Source: Sphingomonas sp. Leaf339
Lineage (GTDB): Bacteria > Pseudomonadota > Alphaproteobacteria > Sphingomonadales > Sphingomonadaceae
Direction of reading: 5' to 3'
Assembly: GCF_001426195.1 (NCBI RefSeq)
Contig: NZ_LMRS01000061.1
Coordinates: forward strand, 1 to 64,000
Length of the DNA stretch: 64,000 nucleotides
Below the pieces are notes generated by a model that worked only from the letters and a program-made list of their open reading frames with translations, had not been told where the DNA came from and searched no databases. Shown here piece after piece: positions 34,628 through 43,198 of this stretch (its first letter is position 1; the number at the start of each line of letters is the position of its first letter). The position numbers and the translations under genes were made by a program.

Positions 34628-34849
34628 ATGGCAGAAGTAGTTATCAGCCCGAGCGGTCCGGGTGCGATGGAAGCCGGACTGATGATCGACGAAACCGGCA
34701 TGCGTTTCGTCGTGCTGACCTTCAAGGAACCTGACGTTGATCCGGTCATCGTCACGTTCACGGTGCCGCTTTTCCAGGATTACGTCAGCCACCTGGTGAA
34801 GACCGCCGAGGCAGCGGGCGACGAGTTCAACTGGCGACTGCCCCAATGA
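34628..34849 (+). CDS. Small protein of unknown function
   Basis: This 73-residue protein (MAEVVISPSGPGAMEAGLMI then DETGMRFVVLTF) looks like a compact beta-rich fold with a C-terminal helix (FQDYVSHLVKTAEAAGDEF). It starts 6 bp after the acidic protein and is followed by a terminator-like hairpin 4 bp after the stop. No family recognised. The tight spacing with its neighbour suggests that the two proteins work together. Confidence 0.6.
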   Translation: MAEVVISPSGPGAMEAGLMIDETGMRFVVLTFKEPDVDPVIVTFTVPLFQDYVSHLVKTAEAAGDEFNWRLPQ

Positions 34850-34853
34850 TCCT

Positions 34854-34882
34854 GTCGCGCCGCCGGTAAAAGGCGGCGCGAC
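34854..34882 (+). terminator. Terminator-like hairpin
   Basis: GTCGCGCCGCC and GGCGGCGCGAC form a perfect 11-bp stem around a 7-base loop, directly after the two small genes; GTTT follows. The T-run is short, so termination is likely but not certain. Confidence 0.65.
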
Positions 34883-35090
34883 GTTTCCCACGAATGCGGC
34901 GCTCATCGACCCTGCTCCGAAAGGCTGCGCGTGGCATTCCACGGCCGTGAATTACCTGGCGAAGCGGGTTCAGGCTAAGCCCAAAGCAATCTCGGGTACC
35001 GACGCTGGCCCGCCTAAAGCTGACCGTCCGCAGTCCTCCCCATTTAGGTGCCCGGTAGCCAATCAGGGTCTTGAACGCGGCCCCGACCAG

Positions 35091-35150
35091 ATGAAGGAAT
35101 GGCCGAAGTTGGGAAGCGGGAAGGGCTCGCCGAATGACTAGAAATGGGTC
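35091..35150 (+). repeat. 60-bp dispersed repeat, copy 5
   Basis: Starts ATGAAGGAATGGCCGAAGTT and ends GACTAGAAATGGGTC. The start codon of the following small gene lies within its last bases. It is the better preserved member of a duplicated repeat-plus-gene cassette. Confidence 0.7.
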
Positions 35151-35461
35151 CAAATGCCTGCCAATCGCGAAGCCGAGATCCTCAGTTTAAAGCCAAGCCG
35201 CAATCACGGCAGAAGGGCACCATCGTCATAACCGAGCATTTGGCATCCGACGCTTATGGCCTCCTCATCCTGGCACCTGAGGTCGCGCTTGGCAGTGGCT
35301 GGCTGGGAGGCGACAGGGTCGTCGGTCGGGCAGCTATCCGTGACCTGTTGATCAAAGCCGCTCGTTTCACGAACGATGAACGGCAGAGACTAACTATCCA
35401 TTTGCCCAGCAGAGCGATCACGCTCCGGTTGGATGAGATCGAACGATACTTCGGAACGTAA
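35144..35461 (+). CDS. Small protein of unknown function, paralog of the frame at 40.6 kb
   Basis: This 105-residue frame shares TIVITEHLASDAYGLLILAP, GSGWLGGDRVVGRAAIRDLL and RQRLTIHLPS with a second locus 5.4 kb away. The shared part starts near residue 25, so the real start may lie further in than the ATG at 35144, which sits in a 60-bp repeat. The product looks like a small soluble alpha/beta protein. I do not recognise a family. Conservation at protein level with many synonymous changes suggests that it was under selection. Confidence 0.6.
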   Translation: MGPNACQSRSRDPQFKAKPQSRQKGTIVITEHLASDAYGLLILAPEVALGSGWLGGDRVVGRAAIRDLLIKAARFTNDERQRLTIHLPSRAITLRLDEIERYFGT

Positions 35462-35585
35462 CACCGCTCCGCGGCGGCTCCGAGCGCGAGCAAAGTCCGA
35501 CCTAAGCGGAGAAGTTCGAAACGGACCGCGAATGTCTGGGTTGAGCTCGCCAGCCACGATAATAGCGAGTTCGACCCAGAGCCGC

Positions 35586-35984
35586 TCATGCGGGAAAATG
35601 AATCCCACAGAGTTTGTTGCCATCGGGATCGCGGAAATAGGCTAGTTCAATGGCCCCCATGGATGGGCTCATTCGCGGTCCCGGTGGCGCTTCAACGGAC
35701 GTGCCGCCGTTTGCGATGGCGACGTCATGGAACTCCTTCACCTGCTCGGGCGAATTGCAGGAGAATGCAACGGTGCTGCCGTTCGCCACGGTCGCGGGCT
35801 CATCGTTGATAGGCTCGGTGACGATGAAGTTGGTGCCGTTCTCGTTGCGGTAGAACAGGCGCGTATGGCCGCTGCCTGCGATATTGAGGGTGGCCTCGCT
35901 CACCCCGAGGACGCTCAGCACTTCGTCGTAGAAGCGCTTGGAGCGCTCGATATCGTTGGAACCCACCATCGTATGAAACAGCAT
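35586..35984 (-). CDS. VOC-superfamily (glyoxalase-like) protein
   Basis: This 132-residue protein has the paired beta-alpha-beta-beta-beta modules of the VOC fold: MLFHTMVGSNDIERSKRFYD begins it, TRLFYRNENGTNFIVTEP lies in the middle, and AYFRDPDGNKLCGIHFP is the usual metal-side end. I chose MLFHTMVGS at 35984 because the family starts there; AGGAGAGA precedes it. Such proteins include glyoxalase I and dioxygenases; the substrate is unknown. Confidence 0.87.
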   Translation of the reverse strand: MLFHTMVGSNDIERSKRFYDEVLSVLGVSEATLNIAGSGHTRLFYRNENGTNFIVTEPINDEPATVANGSTVAFSCNSPEQVKEFHDVAIANGGTSVEAPPGPRMSPSMGAIELAYFRDPDGNKLCGIHFPA

Positions 35985-36228
35985 GGTCTCTCTCCTGACA
36001 GAAGGCTGCCTGATGCAAGGCGCCTGTAAGTGTCCCATAGCCGAGACAGACGTGCAGTCACGCCTCGTTCGTCATCGACGTCGCCTGAGGGTAGCAGAAA
36101 GGCGTGCGGCCAGGCGGGCGAAGCAATAGTAACCAAGCTTCGGCGTTGCCTGAAGACAAATGGCGCACGACGGTGCAGGACATCTTGGCGCGGATATCCT
36201 GCTTCGCGCAATCCAGGGATGCGACACA

Positions 36229-36960
36229 ATGACCATGAAGAGCTTCGCGCTGCTCGGTAGCGCAATCGTCGCCTTGGGTGGATGCAGTGGCCCAAGCTCG
36301 AACGAGGCAAATGGGACAGCGGCGTCGGGTCCGGCAACGACCGCGACCCGCGTCCGCGGCGTCGTGCAATCCGTTGGTCCAAATGCTCTTGCGGTGCAGA
36401 CCTATGATGGTCGTGCTGTGTCCGTGCCGCTCGACACCAAGACCGGCTTCGCATGGGTGGTCGGTTCCAGTCTGGCCACGCTGAAGGACGGCGATTTCAT
36501 CGGCACGGCAACGACAGGGGCCGGAGACACAGTGCGCGCAGTCGAACTGGTCATCTTCCCGGAATCGATGCGCGGGACAGGCGAGGGTCATTATGACTGG
36601 GACGTTCCCGGCGTCGTCGCCGCGGCTGGTGGCGATGCGAGCGGATCAAGCGCCATGACCAATGGCACGGTTGAGCAGCAAAGCGCCATGACCAACGGCA
36701 CCGTGGAGCAACAGAGTGCCATGACTAACGGCACGGTGACAGAGGGTGCCGGCAAGTCCGGCGAGACGACGCTGACCGTCTCCTACAAGGGCGGAAAGAC
36801 CAAGGTTCTCGTGCCGGCCGGCACGCCGGTGGTCCGCTTCGAGCCGACGCAGCGGTCAGTGCTGGCGAAAGGTCAGAAGGTTTTCGTCGTCACCGACGCG
36901 AGCGCGCCGGGAGCCAAGTTCGTCGCGATTGGCAAGGACGGGATCACGCCGCCCATGTAA
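36229..36960 (+). CDS. Lipoprotein with internal 11-residue repeats
   Basis: This ~243-residue protein has a lipoprotein signal (MTMKSFALLGSAIVALGGCS, lipobox LGGC). The first domain (RVRGVVQSVGPNALAVQTYD) resembles the DUF5666 OB-like fold, as does the last (TTLTVSYKGGKTKVLVPAGT). Between them SAMTNGTVEQQ is repeated nearly three times in tandem at the DNA level (about 36649-36740). The open frame upstream of 36229 lacks a signal and is not used. It should sit in the periplasm, perhaps binding metal or other ligands; function unknown. Confidence 0.8.
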   Translation: MTMKSFALLGSAIVALGGCSGPSSNEANGTAASGPATTATRVRGVVQSVGPNALAVQTYDGRAVSVPLDTKTGFAWVVGSSLATLKDGDFIGTATTGAGDTVRAVELVIFPESMRGTGEGHYDWDVPGVVAAAGGDASGSSAMTNGTVEQQSAMTNGTVEQQSAMTNGTVTEGAGKSGETTLTVSYKGGKTKVLVPAGTPVVRFEPTQRSVLAKGQKVFVVTDASAPGAKFVAIGKDGITPPM

Positions 36961-36979
36961 CCGCTCGCCCGGTGACGCG

Positions 36980-37234
36980 TCACGGCGTCGGCGGGATGGC
37001 TATTGTGTGAGGCAGCTTGGCGGCGCGTAATTCGTTCGCCAGGTCCTGCCACCGGATACCACTCCTCCCGCCGACGTCGAAGGCGCCGGGTTGACCATCG
37101 GCAATAGCTAAAGCTGCATCACCGAACATTGCCCTGAGTGCAGCCGTCATATCAAGGATGCGCCGGTAGCGACCTTCCGAGCCCGCTTCGACCGAAGCTG
37201 CAGTATCTGAGGAGAGGTCGGGCTCAGGGTTCAT
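36980..37234 (-). CDS. Small hypothetical protein
   Basis: This 84-residue frame (start MNPEPDLSSDTAASVEAG, chosen over an ATG at 37270 preceded by Arg-rich sequence) contains a helical YRRILDMTAALRAMFGDAAL and a segment GGRSGIRWQDLANELRAAKL. It has plausible protein character but no recognised family, and no clear operon partner. It may be a real small gene or a chance frame. Confidence 0.4.
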   Translation of the reverse strand: MNPEPDLSSDTAASVEAGSEGRYRRILDMTAALRAMFGDAALAIADGQPGAFDVGGRSGIRWQDLANELRAAKLPHTIAIPPTP

Positions 37235-37431
37235 GATCGAGATACGGCGGGTGCAGCGGTTTCGATGCAAAGTCTGCGGGTTCGCTGGTCATGCCGTGGA
37301 CCATGGCGATGTACCGTCCGCGCCGGCGCCCCGGAGTGGAGACAAGAGCGATCCACAAGGTCGAACATGCGTCCACCCATGTTGATGATCGATCGCATCA
37401 TTGCAGAGACGGAAAGAGGACGTTGAACAGC

Positions 37432-38286
37432 ATGACCACGACCCTTCGCGCTCGCCTCACGGTCCTGGCTAGCCTCTTCGCCGCTGGCTGCTCGCCGTTA
37501 GGCGTGTTCGACACGCTGGTGCCTAAAGATCGAGGTGCGGGAAGGGTCGCAACCGCCGTAGCATACGGTAACGATCCACGTCAGAGGCTGGACGTTTATG
37601 CACCGCGGCCGCAACCAATCGGCCGGCGACCGGTGGTGGTGTTCTTCTATGGCGGAAGCTGGAACAGCGGATCGCGCTCAGGTTATGCCTTCGTCGGCAG
37701 AGCGTTGGCGGCAAAGGGGTTCGTTGTCGTTATCCCCGACTATAGGCTCGTGCCTACGGTTCGCTATCCATCCTTCGTGGAGGATGGCGCAGCAGCCGTA
37801 CGCTGGACCGAGGCACATGCTGCAGAGTTCGGCGGGGACCCGGCTCGGCTCATACTGATGGGTCATTCGGCGGGCGCCTATATCGCCGCCATGCTAGCGG
37901 TAGACGATCGTTGGCTGAAGGACGATCGGCAGGCGGTCAGAGGCTTCATAGGAATGGCTGGCCCCTATGACTTTGCTCCTTTCGATGTCGACGCCAGCCG
38001 TGCCGCGTTCGGTGGATGGCCCCGGCCCAAGGACACGCAGCCCGTCACGTGGGCCGGGACCGGAGATCCACCAGCGTTGCTGCTCGTTGGAGCGGACGAC
38101 ACCATTGTCCGCCCGCGTAACAGTGAAGCGCTCGGCGCAAGATTGCGTGCGGGTGGCGTTTCGGTGGACCTCCGGTCCTATCCGAAGATGGGCCATGTTA
38201 GCCTGCTCCTGGCGCTAGCGCGCCCATTTAGGAGCAGGGCACCGGTGCTCGAGGATGTCGCCAGCTTCGTAGGCAAGGTAAATTGA
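37432..38286 (+). CDS. Alpha/beta hydrolase, lipoprotein esterase
   Basis: This 284-residue esterase has a lipoprotein signal (LTVLASLFAAGC), the HSL-like FFYGGSWNSGSR oxyanion region, the nucleophile elbow GHSAGAYIA, and a final GHVSLLLA histidine region. I chose the ATG at 37432 because the signal begins there, with AGAGGA upstream; the frame open to 37291 is not signal-like. It probably cuts carboxylic esters at the periplasmic face. Similar carboxylesterases are called BD-FAE or kynurenine-formamidase-like. Confidence 0.85.
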   Translation: MTTTLRARLTVLASLFAAGCSPLGVFDTLVPKDRGAGRVATAVAYGNDPRQRLDVYAPRPQPIGRRPVVVFFYGGSWNSGSRSGYAFVGRALAAKGFVVVIPDYRLVPTVRYPSFVEDGAAAVRWTEAHAAEFGGDPARLILMGHSAGAYIAAMLAVDDRWLKDDRQAVRGFIGMAGPYDFAPFDVDASRAAFGGWPRPKDTQPVTWAGTGDPPALLLVGADDTIVRPRNSEALGARLRAGGVSVDLRSYPKMGHVSLLLALARPFRSRAPVLEDVASFVGKVN

Positions 38287-38410
38287 TCGTACGTCTTGGA
38301 CGGTGCTCGATACATAGAAAATGCTCAGCCGAAAGGCAGTTTCAAACTCGACGTCCCCTCAGTCGGCGAGAATGCGGGTTCCACTCCCCTGTTGCGCTAT
38401 TTGCAGCAAC

Positions 38411-38470
38411 CTGAACGAACGTTTGAAGTCGGAAAGGCGAAGGGTCACCGGGAACGTCTGCTTGTGGGTC
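38411..38470 (+). repeat. 60-bp dispersed repeat, copy 6
   Basis: Starts CTGAACGAACGTTTGAAGTC and ends GAACGTCTGCTTGTGGGTC. It lies between the esterase and the converging DUF2306 gene. Confidence 0.65.
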
Positions 38471-38512
38471 TACCAGCACGAAGCTTGATCGTTAGCTTAC
38501 GAGCGCGCGTAT

Positions 38513-39373
38513 TTAACCTTCCAGTATGCCAAGGCGCCAAAGGATAGCAGGACCCCATCCGAGAAAGGTGATCATTGTCGTCGCGAGCAGAAGGCAGGCC
38601 GCCACTGTGCTTAACACCAAAGTCGCTACGATTTTGGTCGACGCGGAGGCGTTGCGTTGCCGCCCCTGGATGAAGAACTCTGCTACAGCCAAGTTTGGCA
38701 GGTAGAACCAGAAGACCATGATCATGTCGAACCAGCCATCGAATGTCTTCGTATGTCCAACGCCGCCGGCTAGCAGGCGCCAGAAGCCATAGTCCATCCG
38801 GTAAAGCCAGGAGCCGATTGCTAGCGCGAACAGCCGGATGGCCCAAGCCCGATGCTGAACGAGACGTCGTGCCATAGCATGCCGGACAGTCTCTTCGGCG
38901 GCGACCGCCATCAACGCGCCGTATAGTGCAAAGCCGGTACTCATTACCGGTCCGCCAACGGTCCCGCGGAACACGATGTAAACCAGGCCTCCGATGCCTG
39001 TCACGAAGGCCGCCGTCGCGTATACTCTGCCAGTCCAGCGGTGCAGGACGGGGTGGCGCTGTCGAACCCCAGCCATCAGTTGAATCGGTCCCAATAGAAG
39101 CAGCACGGCGCCAAAGCCGAAGTGTAGGCCAATGCCGACGTTCGCAGACAGCGAACCTTGAGCGTACAGACCCGGAAAGCCGTCATTCCAATCCTGATAC
39201 GTCCCGGCCACCGCGCCACCGACGTACAGCGCCAAAATAAACGCTGCGAAGATGCCCGAGCTGATCCAGACGATGGCGACTAGGCTTCTGGCAGACCAGC
39301 GCAAAGCCTTATCGACCCACCCGGCGTTAAGCCTGGAGTTTGGCAGTGCATCTGCATCGCGCAAGGTAGCCAA
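38513..39373 (-). CDS. DUF2306 membrane protein
   Basis: This 286-residue integral membrane protein has about seven hydrophobic segments. The conserved DUF2306 core is visible: HFGFGAVLLLLGPIQLMAGV, HRWTGRVYATAAFVTGIGGL with the HR-TGR signature, then HRAWAIRLFALA and YRMDYGFW. The family is of unknown function; conserved histidines suggest cofactor or ion contact. It has no obvious operon partner. Confidence 0.87.
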   Translation of the reverse strand: MATLRDADALPNSRLNAGWVDKALRWSARSLVAIVWISSGIFAAFILALYVGGAVAGTYQDWNDGFPGLYAQGSLSANVGIGLHFGFGAVLLLLGPIQLMAGVRQRHPVLHRWTGRVYATAAFVTGIGGLVYIVFRGTVGGPVMSTGFALYGALMAVAAEETVRHAMARRLVQHRAWAIRLFALAIGSWLYRMDYGFWRLLAGGVGHTKTFDGWFDMIMVFWFYLPNLAVAEFFIQGRQRNASASTKIVATLVLSTVAACLLLATTMITFLGWGPAILWRLGILEG

Positions 39374-39490
39374 CGGCGTTGCCCCTTCAATGGCAAACGG
39401 AGGCTGTCACACTGCATTAGCTGACGCAACTTACTTGCCGAATGGTCGGCTCAGGCGGGTCAACCCTCTATCCGGCACGCGCTGGCCAAC

Positions 39491-40405
39491 CTATTCTGGT
39501 AGCTTCCGGACCGCGTCCGTTATCAGCGCTACCGTTCCCTGGCCCTGCGGCAAAGTTGGATTGATGATGCTGAAGTGACCGGTTTTAGCCGGCCGGTAAG
39601 CAGTGACCGGATCGCCTGATCGACGCGCCTTGTCGATATAAGGCTGCATGAGATCGGCGAACGCCGCCTGTGCGAGGTACTGGGGGACGTGCAGCGGCAG
39701 GTGATCCTGAGGAGAAGCGTCACGGTAGCGTTGCGGCACCTGAGCCGGTGTTCCGCCCATAAAGGGCACGATCACGGGTTTGCCGCAGGCGTCCGCATCA
39801 TGGCCAATGAATTCGGCCAGCGCACCCGGCCCGTCGATCGCCACTACCGCCTTTGGCAGCAACGGATCGGGCAACGCTACCTGGCTACCAGGCGATAGCC
39901 GATCGCGCGTCGCGCTCCAGAGTGCGAGTTGCGCACCTGCCGAGTGCCCGGCGACCACCAGTCGGTTCAGGTCGAGCGGGTAACGCCGAGCAAGCTGCCT
40001 CAGCGCATCGATCGCGGTGCCCACGTCGCGCATCGTTCCGGGCCATCCACCACCGGCATCGCCGACGACGCGGTACTGCACGTTCAGGGTGGCGATGCCT
40101 CGCCTGGTCAGTGAATCGGCAATGGGTGCGATCGTCCCGCTACTGCCGAAGCTGACGTCCCAGCAACCACCGTGGATGATCACGGCGATCGGGAAGGGCC
40201 CTTTACCGGGCGGCACGCGCAGATCGGCATATTGCTTCGGTGCGGGGCCGTAGCGGAGAGTCTCGGTCGGAGCGCTCACCGCCATGCGCTCAAGCGCGGA
40301 CGGACCGTAGAAGTGCCAAAGATAAGCGAAGCGGGCGTACGGCCACGACGCGATGCCGAGCCCGACGATGACTATTACGATGCCGCCCCAGATCCACTTT
40401 CGCAT
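39491..40405 (-). CDS. Alpha/beta hydrolase (esterase/lipase-like)
   Basis: This 304-residue hydrolase is membrane-anchored by an N-terminal helix (residues ~4-24, WIWGGIVIVIVGLGIASW). VIIHGGCWDVSFGS is the oxyanion-hole region, VAGHSAGAQLALW the nucleophile elbow with Ser, and TGHFSIINP the late histidine region. The catalytic domain faces the periplasm. It is similar in type, not in detail, to the esterase at 37.4 kb. Substrate unknown. Confidence 0.87.
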   Translation of the reverse strand: MRKWIWGGIVIVIVGLGIASWPYARFAYLWHFYGPSALERMAVSAPTETLRYGPAPKQYADLRVPPGKGPFPIAVIIHGGCWDVSFGSSGTIAPIADSLTRRGIATLNVQYRVVGDAGGGWPGTMRDVGTAIDALRQLARRYPLDLNRLVVAGHSAGAQLALWSATRDRLSPGSQVALPDPLLPKAVVAIDGPGALAEFIGHDADACGKPVIVPFMGGTPAQVPQRYRDASPQDHLPLHVPQYLAQAAFADLMQPYIDKARRSGDPVTAYRPAKTGHFSIINPTLPQGQGTVALITDAVRKLPE

Positions 40406-40469
40406 AAGACGCCCCCGCCAGCTTCCTCAGTAGTAGCACCATCGAGCGGCAAAAGGGAGCGCTGGCAAC

Positions 40470-40529
40470 CTGAACGAACGACCGAAGCCTGGAAGGCGTT
40501 TGAGCCGGCTTAGCGTCGGGTTCTGGGTC
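40470..40529 (+). repeat. 60-bp dispersed repeat, copy 7
   Basis: Starts CTGAACGAACGACCGAAGCC and ends AGCGTCGGGTTCTGGGTC. It precedes the second copy of the small-gene cassette, as copy 5 precedes the first. Confidence 0.65.
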
Positions 40530-40556
40530 AAGCGGCCCGGCGGTCGCCAAGCATAG

Positions 40557-40841
40557 ACCCTCGGTATAAAGGCAAGCCGCGATCACGGAAAAAAGGACAC
40601 CGTCGTCATAGTCGATCATCTCGCACCTGACGCTTATGGCCTCCTTATCCTAGCACCTGAGATTGCGCTTGGCAGTGGCTGGCTTGGCGGCGACAGGGTC
40701 GTCGGTCGCGCGGCCATCCGTGACCTGTTAAATAAGGCGGCACGTTTCAACGAAGACGAACGGCAGAGACTAACTATCCATTTGCCCAGCAGAGGACTCA
40801 CGCTCCGGTTCGATGAGGTCGAACGATGCTGCGGAGCGTAA
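40557..40841 (+). pseudogene. Second copy of the small unknown gene, no canonical start
   Basis: This frame follows an in-frame TAG at 40554 and encodes DTVVIVDHLAPDAYGLLILA, EIALGSGWLGGDRVVGRAAI and RQRLTIHLPSRGLTLRFDEV to a TAA at 40839. It is plainly paralogous to the gene at 35.1 kb, but no ATG, GTG or TTG is available before the conserved core, so it is either a dead copy or uses an unusual start. A hairpin overlaps its stop. Confidence 0.6.
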
Positions 40842-40853
40842 CACTGCTCCGCA
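40830..40853 (+). terminator. Possible terminator hairpin
   Basis: TGCGGAGC and GCTCCGCA form an 8-bp stem with an 8-base loop across the stop of the small-gene copy. No T-run follows, so it may be only a hairpin. Confidence 0.4.
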
Positions 40854-40925
40854 ATAACACCTGAATGGACGCCCGTTTCGAATAGCACTTTTAGTAGGCT
40901 GAGCGTCCGCTTCTGGATCTCAGGA

Positions 40926-41870
40926 TCAGAAATTCTGTTCGGAGACAGTCCAATTTGGCGATCCTACTAGCGCTGCGAGTTCCTTCCCCGAGAGCCAAGC
41001 TGCCTCGATCCGTGGTCCTAGAAGCCAGTCGCCGCAGGCGCCTAGGCGGATATTCGCGTTCCAGATCGCACCGTAGTTCGACGCGTCGACTTTCGCATAC
41101 CGCCAGCGATGGACGCTGGTCGCGATGACGGCATGCGACCCGGCGCCGATGTGGTCCGCGAACGCCGCGAGAAGTGCGCGTTGGACCGTGTCCGGAGCGT
41201 CTTCGAGATGCGCGCACGACCAATCGGCGCTGGCCTGAAGCACCCAGGCCTCCGGTCCGGTCCGCGCTGGCTTGGCCGAGTTGCGGACGGCGGATCCGAT
41301 GATGCCGAGATCCGTGAGCCGATCGCGATCGATCGGTACGGGGCCGTCGAATGCTGCCATGACGGTCCAGCACGGATCAGACACCGCGGAACGGGCTGCA
41401 TCGGCCAGCGCGACATCGTGGGCGGCAACCAAGGAGGCGACCTGTTCGGCGGGCACCGCGACGATCGCCGCGTCGAACCACTCGTTACCGAACCGCCATC
41501 CGCCGTCATAAGTCAGGGTGTCGATGGCCGTGTTCCAGCGGACGTCGCCGTCGCTCGCCATCGCGCGGATCGGCGCGTTCATCGCCGGCGTCCCGACCCA
41601 CGCATCTGGGCCAGCCGGAGACCAGCGCGCGACGTGGCCGTCTTGCGCCCAATGCTCGACCTGCGCGACGAACGCGGGGTCGCGTGCCGTCAGATATTGC
41701 GCGCCGTGATCAAACCCGGCTTCACCCAGCGGGGTGTCGATACGGCGGGTCGACATGCGGCCACCCGGCCCGCGCCCCTTGTCGAACACGATGACACCGT
41801 GACCCTGGTGGCGAAGCGCCTGCGCGCAGGACAGGCCCGCCATTCCCGCGCCGATGATTCCGATCCGCAT
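40926..41870 (-). CDS. FAD-dependent amine-oxidase/renalase-like oxidoreductase
   Basis: This 314-residue flavoprotein starts with the dinucleotide-binding IGIIGAGMAGLSCAQALR and GRGPGGRMSTRR, and has DHGAQYLTARDPAF, as in renalase-like proteins of the amine oxidase family. The late ACGDWLLGPRIEAAWLSGKELA is the second FAD contact. I chose the ATG at 41870 because the Rossmann motif begins there; an in-frame ATG at 41927 adds 19 unrelated residues. Substrate unknown; renalase oxidises isomeric NAD(P)H forms. Confidence 0.88.
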   Translation of the reverse strand: MRIGIIGAGMAGLSCAQALRHQGHGVIVFDKGRGPGGRMSTRRIDTPLGEAGFDHGAQYLTARDPAFVAQVEHWAQDGHVARWSPAGPDAWVGTPAMNAPIRAMASDGDVRWNTAIDTLTYDGGWRFGNEWFDAAIVAVPAEQVASLVAAHDVALADAARSAVSDPCWTVMAAFDGPVPIDRDRLTDLGIIGSAVRNSAKPARTGPEAWVLQASADWSCAHLEDAPDTVQRALLAAFADHIGAGSHAVIATSVHRWRYAKVDASNYGAIWNANIRLGACGDWLLGPRIEAAWLSGKELAALVGSPNWTVSEQNF

Positions 41871-41999
41871 GACTACCCCCGTGTCGGCGGGCAGCAAACG
41901 AACTTGTGGCCGACCGGACATCTTCAAACGCGGAGTTTGTCGATTGGAGCCGACAACACTTAGATTCTCGTTTCAGGCCGCCGGCTCCGGGATGATGGT

Positions 42000-43103
42000 T
42001 CAGCTTCGAACGTCGCCGCCGCCGAAGACGACCTGATTGCGCACGATAGGGGCGAACAGTCCGTAGAGAAACGGCAGGTTGCCACCGCTCACCGCATCGA
42101 GCGAAGCAAAGTGCTCGGGTGGCAGGGTGAGGCCGAGCGCGGCGACATTGTCGGTTACCTGCTCCGCCCGGCTCACGCCCATCAGCGTCGATGCGACGCC
42201 GGGCTGCCCGACCACCCAGGACAGCGCGACGCGCGCCGACGTCTCGTTAATCTCCGCTGCGACGCGCTTCAGTTCGTCGAGGATTTTCCAGTTGCGCTCG
42301 GTGAACAGCGTGTCGCCGAACGGATTGTCGCCATCGAGCCGCTTGTCGTCGACGGGCCGCGCCGTGTCGTCGTGCCCGGCCTGGTTGGGGACGCCACCCG
42401 CGCGCTTCGGGCCCGCCTCGACGGTCGCGCGGTCGTATTTGCCGGTGAGCAGGCCATAGGCGAGGGGACTCCAGGGCACGAGACCCATGCCCGCCGATCG
42501 CGCGAGCGGCAGGTGCTCGGCTTCGACCCCGCGTTCGACCAGCGAATAGAAATATTGCAGGCCGATCGGCGCCGGATCGCCCTGGACCCGCGCCAGCGTC
42601 GCGAGTTCGGCGACATACCAGGCGGGTGTGTTGGATATGCCCCAGTAGCGGATCTTGCCCGCTGCGACGAGCGCGGTCATCGTCCGCAGCAGTTCCTCGG
42701 GCGGCGTGACGCCGTCCCAGACATGCACCCAGTACAGGTCGATAAAGTCCGTCCGGAGGCGGCGGAGCGATCCTTCGACGGACGCTAGGATGTGGCGCGT
42801 GCCATTGCCGCCTGCGTGATAGCCGCGGCCGGTCGCAAACCCCGATTTCGTCGCAATGACGATCCGATCGCGCGACGATTGCGCGGCGACGAAACTGCCG
42901 ACCATCTCTTCCGATCGCCCGCCTGCATAGACGTCAGCGGTGTCGATAAAATTGCCGCCCAGATCGGTGTAGCGATCGAACACCGCGCGACTGCCGCTCT
43001 CGTCCACCCCCCATCGCGGCGTACCGAAGGTCATCGTGCCGAGCGCCAGCGGGCTGACGAGAAGGCCGGAGCGGCCGAGCGGGCGATAGGTGTCGAGGTT
43101 CAT
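42000..43103 (-). CDS. Aldo/keto reductase
   Basis: This 367-residue NADPH-dependent reductase has the family (beta/alpha)8 signatures: GNFIDTADVYAGGRSEEMVG with catalytic Asp and Tyr, IATKSGF with Lys, LYWVHVWDGVTPPEELL with His, and WSPLAYGLLTGKY. It likely reduces aldehydes or ketones in the cytoplasm. It is divergent from a LysR gene about 95 bp away, its probable regulator. Confidence 0.92.
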   Translation of the reverse strand: MNLDTYRPLGRSGLLVSPLALGTMTFGTPRWGVDESGSRAVFDRYTDLGGNFIDTADVYAGGRSEEMVGSFVAAQSSRDRIVIATKSGFATGRGYHAGGNGTRHILASVEGSLRRLRTDFIDLYWVHVWDGVTPPEELLRTMTALVAAGKIRYWGISNTPAWYVAELATLARVQGDPAPIGLQYFYSLVERGVEAEHLPLARSAGMGLVPWSPLAYGLLTGKYDRATVEAGPKRAGGVPNQAGHDDTARPVDDKRLDGDNPFGDTLFTERNWKILDELKRVAAEINETSARVALSWVVGQPGVASTLMGVSRAEQVTDNVAALGLTLPPEHFASLDAVSGGNLPFLYGLFAPIVRNQVVFGGGDVRS

Positions 43104-43198
43104 GATGGCATCCTGCAGTGTGTCGTCTCCAGATGGACGCCCGACCGCCCGAGGATTAGATCATCTGCGGCGCATGGGTTGCTGAAGGATGTTCAGGA

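Noticed and set aside
34262..34942. 226-codon minus-strand frame covering the two small genes
   Set aside because: The plus-strand pair has good spacing, a ribosome-binding site and a terminator; the long minus frame looks like a shadow.
40860..40919. A tenth 60-bp repeat copy (ends CTGAGCGTCCGCTTCTGGATC)
   Set aside because: The second half fits but the first half needs a one-base shift and is poorly matched; kept out of the count.
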